The notes beneath the pieces are model-generated. The model had not been told where the DNA came from. It saw only the letters and a list, made by a program, of their open reading frames with translations, and did no database searches. The translations under genes were made by a program, and so were the position numbers. DNA of 47,047 nucleotides from Ilumatobacteraceae bacterium (lineage in GTDB: Bacteria > Actinomycetota > Acidimicrobiia > Acidimicrobiales > Iamiaceae): assembly GCA_025463265.1 (NCBI GenBank), contig JAOBWH010000035.1, forward strand, positions 1-47,047, written 5' to 3'. Below are positions 8,420-15,341 of this stretch, piece by piece. The first letter of the stretch is position 1. Every line of letters begins with the position of its first letter.

Positions 8420-8782
8420 ATGGGGTTCGGCTGGAAGGTGCTCACGGTCGGCGCGGCCGGCGTGCTGGTCGTGGTGATCGGCGCCGTCGGTCTGTTCGCC
8501 TGGAGCAGCCGCGCCCAGGAGTCCCACTTCTGCCAGGCGTCGCTCGCCATCGTCGAGATCGACGGCCGCTCCGTCGCCCCGCAGGACCAGACCGGTCCGA
8601 CCGAGGATCCGTGGTGCGACTTCGACCAGACCGAGGACGCGTACCCGGTCCTCGGGTTCGACTGCCGGATCCGTCAGCCCGACGGCGAGGTGATCGCCAA
8701 GCTGGTCCCCAACCGCCATGACGGCACGTGCGGCCTTCCCGACCCAGGCGAGGACCTCCCCGACCCCTGGCCCAAGGCCTGA
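8420..8782 (+). CDS. Membrane-anchored hypothetical protein
   Basis: 120 residues. One N-terminal membrane segment (residues 8-28, VLTVGAAGVLVVVIGAVGLF) precedes an extracytoplasmic acidic domain with four cysteines (FCQAS, PWCDF, FDCRI, GTCGL) that could form two disulfides. An in-frame GTG upstream is cut off by a stop, so ATG 8420 is the earliest usable start. A GAGGGG stretch abuts it, closer than usual. No family was recognised. It lies 43 bp after the zeta kinase but its cysteine-bearing exported domain suggests no link to the toxin pair. Confidence 0.62.
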   Translation: MGFGWKVLTVGAAGVLVVVIGAVGLFAWSSRAQESHFCQASLAIVEIDGRSVAPQDQTGPTEDPWCDFDQTEDAYPVLGFDCRIRQPDGEVIAKLVPNRHDGTCGLPDPGEDLPDPWPKA

Positions 8783-8813
8783 GGCAGCGGCGCAGGCGCC
8801 GTGGGCGCCGTGG

Positions 8814-8819
8814 CAACCT
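8814..8819 (+). promoter_or_regulatory. -10 hexamer of a leaderless promoter for the coiled-coil gene
   Basis: CAACCT ends 6 nt before ATG 8826; there is no ribosome site. Same geometry as at 6571 and 11509. Confidence 0.4.
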
Positions 8820-8825
8820 GGGTTG

Positions 8826-9776
8826 ATGGTTGAGGTCGACGTGTCGGGGCTCGACGAGGTGCACGATCTCTACCGGATCGACCCAGCGGAGTTCGTCGAG
8901 GCCCGAGCCGCGCTGGTGAAGCAGCTGCGGGCGGACAAGCGGGCCGACGAGGCCCGGGCGGTGGTCAAGCTGCGCAAGCCGACCGGGCCGTCGTGGGCGC
9001 TCGACCAGGTGGCGCACGAGGAGCCGGCGCTGATCGAAGCGGCCCTGGCCGCAGGCGAGGCGCTCGAGGCGGCCACGACGGAGACCCTCGAGGGCGATGC
9101 GTCCAACCTCCGGGCGGCGACCGAGGCCGAGCGCACGGCGTCGAACGCCGTGATCGACGCAGCGGGAGCCCACCTCGCGCTGACCGCTGACGTCCGGGAC
9201 CGGATGGCGTCGACGCTGCGCGCCGCCATCAGCGACGACGACGTGCGCACGCTGCTCACAGCCGGCCTGCTCGCCGCTGACCACGAGCCGCCGGCGATGG
9301 GCTTCGCCGCCACCGCTGCAGCAGGACCCGAGCCGACCGCCCCCGAGGAGAAGGCGCGAGCGGAGAAGGCGCCAGCGAAGAAGGGGGCGGCGAAAGCCCA
9401 GCTGGCCGAGGCACCGAAGGAGGAGGAGCCCCCGGCGAGGGCGAGGCGAAAGGTCCGCCGGGTCGGGACGCCGAGCTCCGCGAAGCGGGCACCGGTCGAC
9501 GAGGTCGAGGCCAGGCGCAAGACCAGGGAGGTGGTGCGGCTCCAGGCCGAGGAGGCGGAGCGGAAGCGGGCCGAGGAGGAGCGGGCCCGGGAGCGCAGGC
9601 GTCAGCAGGCGGCGCTCGATTCGGCTGCCGCCAAGGCCCGGTCCCGGGCCGACAAGCTCGATGACAAGGCCCGGCGAGCCGAGGAGGCTGCGGCGGCGGC
9701 CCGCCAGGAGGCGGATGCGGCCATCGCCGAGGCCGTCGACGCCGAAGCGGCCGCCGAGGCGGGTCCGCCCGATTGA
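8826..9776 (+). CDS. Ala/Glu/Arg-rich coiled-coil protein, actinobacterial hypothetical
   Basis: 316 residues. A conserved N-terminal domain (residues 8-60: DLYRIDPAEFVEARAALVKQ, then RKPTGPSWALDQVA) is of a type I recall from actinobacterial hypothetical proteins. Residues ~150-210 are an Ala/Lys/Pro-rich linker and residues ~225-310 form a long charged coiled coil (EARRKTREVVRLQAEEAERK onward). ATG 8826 is chosen because the domain begins there and a leaderless -10 lies 6 nt before it; an earlier ATG at 8718 lies inside the preceding gene. No enzyme motif is visible. Function unknown. Confidence 0.75.
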   Translation: MVEVDVSGLDEVHDLYRIDPAEFVEARAALVKQLRADKRADEARAVVKLRKPTGPSWALDQVAHEEPALIEAALAAGEALEAATTETLEGDASNLRAATEAERTASNAVIDAAGAHLALTADVRDRMASTLRAAISDDDVRTLLTAGLLAADHEPPAMGFAATAAAGPEPTAPEEKARAEKAPAKKGAAKAQLAEAPKEEEPPARARRKVRRVGTPSSAKRAPVDEVEARRKTREVVRLQAEEAERKRAEEERARERRRQQAALDSAAAKARSRADKLDDKARRAEEAAAAARQEADAAIAEAVDAEAAAEAGPPD

Positions 9777-9804
9777 CCTGGCCACGGGTGGGGTAGCGGC
9801 AGCC

Positions 9805-10158
9805 ATGAGCGATGGACAGGACCGGGCCGAAGCACTCGATGACGACAAGATCGGCGGCGAGTACCCACCGGACCACCTGCTGGGGGCCGCGGCCTACGGC
9901 GAGGCCGGCACCGACCCCGGGGCTCCCGAGAGCGTGGCGCGACGGGCGGCTCGGGAGGAGCCCGAGGAGCTTCCCGAGCCCACCGGCGAGCCGGGCGAGG
10001 ACGAGATCGACGACACCGTCCAGGAACACGAGGCCCCCATTCCTGCGGAGGAGGCCGCCGTGCACCCCATCGACGAGACGCTCGGCGGCTTCGACTCCGA
10101 GGTCGATGACCCCGACCTCGAAGCTGCCTGGGAGCTCGATCCCGAGGTCGACCGCTAG
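9805..10158 (+). CDS. Acidic hypothetical protein, possibly DUF5709-like
   Basis: 117 residues, highly acidic (many Asp/Glu, few basic residues outside RRAAREE) and predicted to be disordered. YPPDHLLGAAAYGEAGTDPG followed by ESVARRAAREEPE resembles the layout of actinobacterial DUF5709 proteins, but this is from memory of the pattern only. ATG 9805 has no good ribosome site; TAGCGG 5 nt upstream is a poor match to the leaderless -10s seen elsewhere. It has no obvious operon partner. Confidence 0.6.
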   Translation: MSDGQDRAEALDDDKIGGEYPPDHLLGAAAYGEAGTDPGAPESVARRAAREEPEELPEPTGEPGEDEIDDTVQEHEAPIPAEEAAVHPIDETLGGFDSEVDDPDLEAAWELDPEVDR

Positions 10159-10257
10159 TCCGGTCCGTCGGCGAGCCGTGCCCGGTGCGCGGGTGGGACC
10201 GATGGGTAGGGTCTGAGGGTTGCTCGTCCTCGGGACGCAGTGCGGAAGGGGAACCTG

Positions 10258-11463
10258 ATGAACGCTCGGACGCGCCGTCCCGCGATCGCCGCCCTCGTGG
10301 CGGCCGCCGGTCTGCTCGGCTCCCTCGCGGTGGCCGTGCCTGCCGGCGCAGAGGAGCCGGACGTCCCCTACTTCGCCGAGACCCGTGGCGCTGCGGTCGA
10401 CGCGCCGGACGGCGCGCAACCGGTGGTCGGCCACTTCACGGACCAGGTCCTCGACGACGTCCTCTGGTACCAGCAGGGCACGGGGAAGGAATCCCTGTGG
10501 ACGCCGTGCCCGGGCTGCGAGTCCGGGCCGTTCACGAAGAAGCAGCTTCCGGCTGCGCTGCAGGTCACCGGCTACTACCACGCCTTCGTGGGCGACTTCG
10601 CCGGCAACGGGCTCGACGACATCTACTGGGTCAACCAGGACGGCGGCGACTACCTCTGGACGAGCACCGGCGTCGGCGGGTTCACGTCGAAGCGCTTCGA
10701 CGGCCCGACCGGCGAGTGGTGGCCGACCCTGCTGCCCGACTCCCGTTCCGGCGACGGCAAGGACGACCTCTTGTGGGTCGGCGGTTGGAACGAGCCTGGC
10801 CGCCTCTGGGTGTTCCCCGACGACGGCGGCGGCGTGGCCCGCACCCGGTCCCGCCCGAAGATCCCCGTCGGTCAGGCCGTCGTCGGCGACTTCGACGGGA
10901 ACGGTGCGGCCGACATCCTCTTCTACCCGCACATCACCCCGTGCCGCTGCCCCACGCCCTCCGCGGCCTCCACCATCGACACGCTGTGGCGGCGCGCCGG
11001 CAGCGAGGCCGCCGGGTTCACCGCCACCACCATGAACATCAAGGGCGAGTACGCCCCGGTCGTGGGCCGGTTCTCCGCGGAGGGCGACCCGCGTGACGAC
11101 ATCTTGTGGGTCGGCCAGTACTTCATCTGCTGCCAGGCACCCGAGGACCGTCCCGACTCGCTGTGGGAGGGTCGGGCGAATGGGGGCTTCACCGCGTCGA
11201 CCCAGTCGTTCCCCTCGGCCTCCGGGGGCGTGGTTGCCGGCCACGATGGTGCCGACACCGCCATCATCTTCGCCGGGAACGGCGTCTCGAACGCCTGGTT
11301 CGACACGACGAGCGGTCCGGTGGTCCGCCCCATCGGCAGCCAGCTGCCGGGATGGTCGTGGGAGGCCGGTTTCGTCGGGCGGTTCATCAGCGCCGACCGG
11401 GCCGACCTGTTCATCGAGGAGTACGACAGCGAGCCCGACACGCTCTACCACCCGATCTTCTGA
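10258..11463 (+). CDS. Secreted FG-GAP/VCBS-repeat protein
   Basis: 401 residues. An N-terminal signal peptide (IAALVAAAGLLGSLAVAV, cleavage near AGA-EE) exports it. The mature part is built from repeats of the FG-GAP/VCBS type with Ca-binding-like loops: VGDFAGNGLDDIYWVNQDG, SGDGKDDLLWVG, VGDFDGNGAADILFY and EGDPRDDILWVG. This predicts a beta-propeller surface or secreted protein with binding rather than enzymatic function. AAGGGG about 6 nt upstream supports ATG 10258 over GTG 10240. TAGGGT at 10205-10210 is a plausible -10 for a leadered transcript. No partner gene. Confidence 0.82.
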   Translation: MNARTRRPAIAALVAAAGLLGSLAVAVPAGAEEPDVPYFAETRGAAVDAPDGAQPVVGHFTDQVLDDVLWYQQGTGKESLWTPCPGCESGPFTKKQLPAALQVTGYYHAFVGDFAGNGLDDIYWVNQDGGDYLWTSTGVGGFTSKRFDGPTGEWWPTLLPDSRSGDGKDDLLWVGGWNEPGRLWVFPDDGGGVARTRSRPKIPVGQAVVGDFDGNGAADILFYPHITPCRCPTPSAASTIDTLWRRAGSEAAGFTATTMNIKGEYAPVVGRFSAEGDPRDDILWVGQYFICCQAPEDRPDSLWEGRANGGFTASTQSFPSASGGVVAGHDGADTAIIFAGNGVSNAWFDTTSGPVVRPIGSQLPGWSWEAGFVGRFISADRADLFIEEYDSEPDTLYHPIF

Positions 11464-11488
11464 GCCGGTCCGCCCCGGCGGGTCAGCC

Positions 11489-11508
11489 GCACGGCGCCGG
11501 CGCCGTGC
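11489..11508. repeat. Perfect 20-bp GC palindrome
   Basis: GCACGGCGCC followed directly by its reverse complement GGCGCCGTGC. It lies between the FG-GAP gene stop (11463) and the -10 of the DHPS-like gene (11509). It could act as a terminator without a U-tract or as an operator. Confidence 0.55.
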
Positions 11509-11514
11509 CAACCT
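11509..11514 (+). promoter_or_regulatory. -10 hexamer of a leaderless promoter for folP-like gene
   Basis: CAACCT ends 6 nt before GTG 11521, with no ribosome site between. Confidence 0.4.
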
Positions 11515-11520
11515 GACCTG

Positions 11521-12450
11521 GTGACTCCCCCGCAGTTCCGCCCGACCCTGCGCCTGGCCGACCGCACGCTCGACCTGGCGCGCCCGGCGCTCATGGGGGT
11601 GGTCAACGCCAACCCGGACTCGTTCTCGGACCCCGGCCACCGTCCGATAGAGGCGATCCTCGACCAGGTGCGGGCGATGGTCGCCGAGGGCGCGACGGTG
11701 ATCGACGTCGGCGGGCAGTCCGGGATCACGAACGTCCCCGAGGTGGATCCGTCCGAGGAGATCGACCGGGTCGGACCGATCGTGTCGGCCATCGCGTCCG
11801 AACTGCCCGGTGTCGTCATCTCGGTCGACACCTACAAGCCGATGGTGGCGGCGGCCGTCCTGGCCGCCGGCGCCCACATCATCAACGACGTGTCCGGGCT
11901 GCGCGCCCCGGAGCTGGCGCCACTCGTGGCCGAGCACCGTGCCGCCCTCGTCGTGATGCACACGGCGGCGCCGCCGAAGACCCGGCTCCAGGAGTCCGAC
12001 CTGTACGGCAACGTGGTCGACGAGGTGCGCCGCTTCCTCGCCGCCAAGGTCACCGAGGCGACGGGTGCCGGGGTGCACCCGGACTCGATCCTGGTGGACC
12101 CCGGTCCCGACTTCACCAAGACCCCTGCCCAGACGGTGGAGGTGCTGCGCCACCTCGACGAGCTCAACCCCGACGGCCTGCCGGCGCTGCTGGCGATCTC
12201 CCGCAAGGACTTCATCGGCGCCCTCACCCGCACCCGTCCGAAGGAGCGCCTGGCGGGCACCCTCGCCGCCGTGGCTGCGGTCGGCAGCGGCACCGGTGTG
12301 GTCCTGCGGGTCCACGACGTCGGTGAGGTCCGGAACTTCCTGACCGTGCTCGACGTGCTCCGCAGCGCCGACCCGGTGGCCCCCGACCTCCGCCTCGCGG
12401 ACGAACTGCGCTGGGCCGCCGGTCGCCCCGACGGGACCGTCGAGACCTGA
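11521..12450 (+). CDS. folP: Dihydropteroate synthase-like protein, divergent FolP2-type
   Basis: 309 residues. DHPS would join p-aminobenzoate to dihydropterin pyrophosphate in folate synthesis. The motif order is conserved but changed: MGVVNANPDSFSD (usual MGIVNVTPDSFSDGG), IDVGGQSG (usual DIGGESTRPG), HIINDVSGL, VMHTAA (usual MHxxG), DPGPDFTKT (usual DPGIGFGKT), ISRKDFIG and a terminal RVHDV. The pterin-site Asn, SRK and RVHDV elements remain, while the pABA-loop STRPG is replaced. This resembles the second DHPS-like proteins of actinobacteria, some of which are not active in folate synthesis. GTG start with a leaderless -10 upstream. Confidence 0.82.
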   Translation: MTPPQFRPTLRLADRTLDLARPALMGVVNANPDSFSDPGHRPIEAILDQVRAMVAEGATVIDVGGQSGITNVPEVDPSEEIDRVGPIVSAIASELPGVVISVDTYKPMVAAAVLAAGAHIINDVSGLRAPELAPLVAEHRAALVVMHTAAPPKTRLQESDLYGNVVDEVRRFLAAKVTEATGAGVHPDSILVDPGPDFTKTPAQTVEVLRHLDELNPDGLPALLAISRKDFIGALTRTRPKERLAGTLAAVAAVGSGTGVVLRVHDVGEVRNFLTVLDVLRSADPVAPDLRLADELRWAAGRPDGTVET

Positions 12451-12454
12451 CCGG

Positions 12455-12460
12455 TACCAT
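12455..12460 (+). promoter_or_regulatory. -10 hexamer of a leaderless promoter
   Basis: TACCAT ends 6 nt before GTG 12467. It falls immediately after the DHPS stop, so the next two genes may have their own transcript. Confidence 0.5.
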
Positions 12461-12466
12461 CGCCCC

Positions 12467-12736
12467 GTGACCGCGCCCGCCACCGATCCCGTGCTGGTGC
12501 GCCGGGCCCGCATCGCCCGGGCCGTCACCATCGGCCAGCGGGTCGGTTACGCCCTCTTCGCGCTGGCGACGGTGGCCTTTTTCTTCGGCCTGGCCACCGA
12601 GTACACCCCCGGCCTGGTCCGGGTCATCGTGGGCTGCCTGCTGGGCGGCTCGGCCGTGCTCGCCCCCGCCATCGTGTTCGGGTACGCCGTGAAGGCGGCC
12701 GAGCGCGAGGACCAGGGCCTCTCGTCGGGCCACTGA
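12467..12736 (+). CDS. Small two-span membrane protein
   Basis: 89 residues from GTG 12467. A conserved N-terminal head (DPVLVRRARIARAV) is followed by two transmembrane helices (about residues 28-46 and 52-70) and a cytoplasmic tail ending VKAAEREDQG. I recall this pattern as a widespread actinobacterial hypothetical family, with the two short charged motifs as its hallmark. It is followed after 1 nt by the ABHD14-like lipoprotein gene, suggesting co-transcription. Function unknown. Confidence 0.72.
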   Translation: MTAPATDPVLVRRARIARAVTIGQRVGYALFALATVAFFFGLATEYTPGLVRVIVGCLLGGSAVLAPAIVFGYAVKAAEREDQGLSSGH

Positions 12737-12737
12737 T

Positions 12738-13487
12738 GTGAAGCGCCGCCGGACCGCCCTCGCCCTCGCCGCCGCCCTGGCGGTGTGCGTCGCCGGATGC
12801 GGCAGCAGCGACGGTCGGCCGCCGGCGAAGAACACCACCACCATCGAGACCGGCGGGGTCGAGGTCAACGCCATCGTGCGACCGCCCACCGTCCCGGGCC
12901 CGGGTGAGCCCAGCGGCAAGGTGGTCACCGTGCTGTTCCTGCACGGCCAGTCCTACGACTCCCACGTCTGGGACGACACCGGGATCCTCGACGCCGTGAC
13001 CCAGGCCGGGTGGCGAGGCGTGGCGGTGGACCTCCCCGGCCACGGCGAGACCGACGACCGCGACGGCGGCGACGACGCCACGAGCGATGGCGCTTGGCTC
13101 CGGGGGCTCATCGACGACATCGGCGGGCCCGGCACCGTGGTCGTGGTGTCACCTTCGATGTCGGGCGCCTACAGCCTCTCGTACCTCGAGGAGTTCCCGG
13201 ACGAGCAGCTGCTCGGCTTCGTGCCGGTGGCCCCCGTCGGCATCGACGGGTTCGAGCGCTCGAGCGATGCCGCGGGCATCACCACCGCCGCCATCTGGGG
13301 GTCGGAGGACCCGAGCTACACCGAGGCCCGGGCGAAGCGCCTGACCACGGAGATGCGTGCGTCGGCCGGGCTGGCGCAGACCGAGGTGATCGAGGGCGCG
13401 GGCCACGCCTGCTACGAGGATGACCCCGACGAGTTCACCTCGATCCTCCTGCGCTTCCTCGGCACCCTCGACCCCCAGGCTCCCTGA
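12738..13487 (+). CDS. ABHD14-like alpha/beta hydrolase lipoprotein
   Basis: 249 residues from GTG 12738. Signal peptide with lipobox VAGC (Cys21). The mature part closely follows animal ABHD14 proteins: LFLHGQSYDSHVW, WRGVAVDLPGHG, the unusual nucleophile elbow SPSMSGAYSL (Ser140), FVPVAPVGID, Asp191 in GSEDPS, and His223 in GAGHACYEDDP. Human ABHD14B carries SPSLSGMYSL and GAGHPCY at the same places and has been described as a deacylase/deacetylase. The bacterial substrate is unknown, and here the enzyme faces outside the membrane. It follows the small membrane protein by 1 nt. Confidence 0.85.
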   Translation: MKRRRTALALAAALAVCVAGCGSSDGRPPAKNTTTIETGGVEVNAIVRPPTVPGPGEPSGKVVTVLFLHGQSYDSHVWDDTGILDAVTQAGWRGVAVDLPGHGETDDRDGGDDATSDGAWLRGLIDDIGGPGTVVVVSPSMSGAYSLSYLEEFPDEQLLGFVPVAPVGIDGFERSSDAAGITTAAIWGSEDPSYTEARAKRLTTEMRASAGLAQTEVIEGAGHACYEDDPDEFTSILLRFLGTLDPQAP

Positions 13488-13506
13488 CCGGTCGGTCCGA
13501 GGAGAC

Positions 13507-13522
13507 TTGACCGGGCGGTCAA
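13507..13522. promoter_or_regulatory. TetR-type operator before the alcohol dehydrogenase gene
   Basis: Perfect inverted repeat TTGACC-N4-GGTCAA, 44 bp before the ADH start. The TetR gene at 14669 overlaps the ADH stop, so it is the obvious binder and would autoregulate the operon. Confidence 0.65.
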
Positions 13523-13528
13523 TGTATG

Positions 13529-13547
13529 GTCGGCGGCGACCGCCGAC
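13529..13547 (+). promoter_or_regulatory. Stem-loop in the ADH leader
   Basis: GTCGGCGG, a 3-nt loop, then CCGCCGAC: a perfect 8-bp stem ending just before the AAAGGGGA ribosome site at 13553-13560. It may stabilise the transcript or modulate initiation. Confidence 0.5.
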
Positions 13548-13565
13548 ATCCCAAAGGGGACCCCC

Positions 13566-14672
13566 ATGAAGGCACCCGTGCTCACCGCGTACGACACCCC
13601 GCTCGAGACGCGCGACGACATCGAGATCGCCCCGCCCGGGCCGGGCGAGGTGAAGATCAAGGTCGTCGCCTCCGGGGTCTGCCACTCGGACCTGTCGGTG
13701 CTGAACGGCACCATCCCGCTCCCCACCCCCATCCTCCTTGGCCACGAGGGCGCCGGGATCGTCGAAGAGGTCGGCGAGGGCGTCACCACGGTCGCGGTCG
13801 GCGACCACGTGGTGCTCTCGTTCGTGCCCGCCTGCGGCGAGTGCTACCAGTGCCGTCACCAGCAGGCGTACCTCTGCGAGAAGTCCGCCGCCCAAGCTGC
13901 GGCCGGCCTCCTCGACGGCACCACCCGCCTCACCAGCGGCGGTGCCCCGCTGCACCAGATGGCCTGCCTCGGCACCTTCGGGCCCTACGCCATCGTGCCG
14001 GAGATCTCCACGGTGAAGATCCCCGACGACGTGCCGCTCGACGTCGCCGCCCTCATCGGCTGCGGCGTGCTCACCGGCGTCGGTGCCGCCCTGAACACGG
14101 CCAGCATCGTCCCCGGCGACACGGTCGCGGTCATCGGCTGCGGCGGCGTCGGGCTCAACGTCATCCAGGGCGCCAGGATCGCCGGTGCCACCACCATCAT
14201 CGCCATCGACATGCTCGACTCGAAGCTGGAGATGGCCAAGGAGTTCGGCGCCACCCACACGGTCAACGCGTCGGAGGGCGACCCGGTCGCCGCCGCCACC
14301 GCCATCAACGGGCGCGGCGCCGACGTGGCGTTCGAGGTCATCGGACTGGGCGCCACCATGGAGCAGGCCATCAACACCGCTCGGCCCGGCGGTGAGGTGA
14401 TCCTCGTCGGCGTGCCCCGCATGGACGTGTTCCTCAACCTGAACGCTGCGTTCACGTGGCTCTACCTCGCCAAGACCATCAAGGGCTGCTGGTACGGATC
14501 GTCGAACGTGTACCAGGACGTGCCGAAGCTGCTCGAGCTCTGGCGCAGCGGCGACCTCAAGCTCAAGGAGCTGATCTCCAAGGAGATCGACAACGACCAC
14601 GTCAACGAGGCGTTCGAGGACATGAAGGCCGGCACGGTCGCCCGATCGGTGATCGTGCACGAGCACGGATGA
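13566..14672 (+). CDS. Zinc-dependent medium-chain alcohol dehydrogenase
   Basis: 368 residues. Catalytic zinc ligands Cys39 (GVCHSD) and His60-Glu61 (GHEGAGIVEEVG); structural zinc Cys90, Cys93, Cys96 and Cys104 (CGECYQCRHQQAYLC). The nucleotide-binding motif is VIGCGGVGLNVIQGA, followed by IAIDMLDSKLEMA; the Asp at the end of beta-2 favours NAD. The overall pattern matches actinobacterial Zn-ADHs related to class III, which oxidise alcohols or reduce aldehydes with broad range. AAAGGGGA supports ATG 13566. The last bases overlap the TetR start (ATGA), making a two-gene autoregulated unit. Confidence 0.92.
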   Translation: MKAPVLTAYDTPLETRDDIEIAPPGPGEVKIKVVASGVCHSDLSVLNGTIPLPTPILLGHEGAGIVEEVGEGVTTVAVGDHVVLSFVPACGECYQCRHQQAYLCEKSAAQAAAGLLDGTTRLTSGGAPLHQMACLGTFGPYAIVPEISTVKIPDDVPLDVAALIGCGVLTGVGAALNTASIVPGDTVAVIGCGGVGLNVIQGARIAGATTIIAIDMLDSKLEMAKEFGATHTVNASEGDPVAAATAINGRGADVAFEVIGLGATMEQAINTARPGGEVILVGVPRMDVFLNLNAAFTWLYLAKTIKGCWYGSSNVYQDVPKLLELWRSGDLKLKELISKEIDNDHVNEAFEDMKAGTVARSVIVHEHG

Positions 14673-15286
14673 CCAACGCGGGGACAGCCACCTCGGGGAC
14701 CCAGCGGCTCCCGGCGGCCGAACGCCGGGAGCAGCTGCTCCAGGTGGCCCTCGAGATGTTCGCGGCGAAGGGCTACCACGACACGTCGATGAACGATGTG
14801 GCCGAGGCCGCCGGCGTCACCAAGCCCGTGCTGTACCAGCACTTCGCCTCGAAGAAGGCGCTCTACAACGAGCTCGTCGACGAGATCGGCGCCCGGCTCG
14901 AGCGCATCATCTTCGAGGCGGCGGCCTCCGCCGAGGGTCCCCGCCAGCAGGTGGAGGCCGGCTTCCGCGCCTACTTCGGGTGGGCGGTCGCGCAGGGCGC
15001 CGCCTTCCGGGTGCTCTTCAGCGACCGCAACCGGACCGACCGGGAGCTGGCGCAGGCCGTGGTGCGGGTGGAGTCCGTCGTGGCCGACCGGGTGGCGACG
15101 CTCATCGACATCCCCGGGCTCAGCGACGACGAGCGCCACGTCCTCGCCTTCGGGGTGGTGGGCATCGCGGAGTCCACCAGCCGCCACTGGCTCGAGCTCG
15201 GGCTGGGCCAGGGCACCGACGCCGATGCGTTCGCCGACCGCGTCGCCCGGCTCGCCTGGTCCGGCCTCCGCGGGATCACGCCCTAG
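14669..15286 (+). CDS. TetR-family transcriptional regulator
   Basis: 205 residues. The N-terminal TetR helix-turn-helix is clear (residues ~17-63: REQLLQVALEMFAAKGYHDT, then MNDVAEAAGVTKPVLYQHFASKKALY). The C-terminal ligand domain is all-helical, typical of regulators that sense fatty or aromatic acyl compounds, but the ligand cannot be read. The start overlaps the ADH stop as ATGA. The palindrome at 13507-13522 is the likely operator. It probably represses ADH and itself. Confidence 0.9.
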   Translation: MTNAGTATSGTQRLPAAERREQLLQVALEMFAAKGYHDTSMNDVAEAAGVTKPVLYQHFASKKALYNELVDEIGARLERIIFEAAASAEGPRQQVEAGFRAYFGWAVAQGAAFRVLFSDRNRTDRELAQAVVRVESVVADRVATLIDIPGLSDDERHVLAFGVVGIAESTSRHWLELGLGQGTDADAFADRVARLAWSGLRGITP

Positions 15287-15341
15287 CTGGCGAGGGCGCG
15301 ATCCACGAGCGGCGCTGGAACGCGGGCTCCCGTGGGCCAGC

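Noticed and set aside
9256-12531. A 1091-codon open frame on the minus strand
   Set aside because: It lies opposite four well-supported plus-strand genes (coiled-coil, acidic, FG-GAP, DHPS-like). Its sequence is Arg/Gly/His/Pro-rich without family motifs, as expected for the antisense of high-GC genes.
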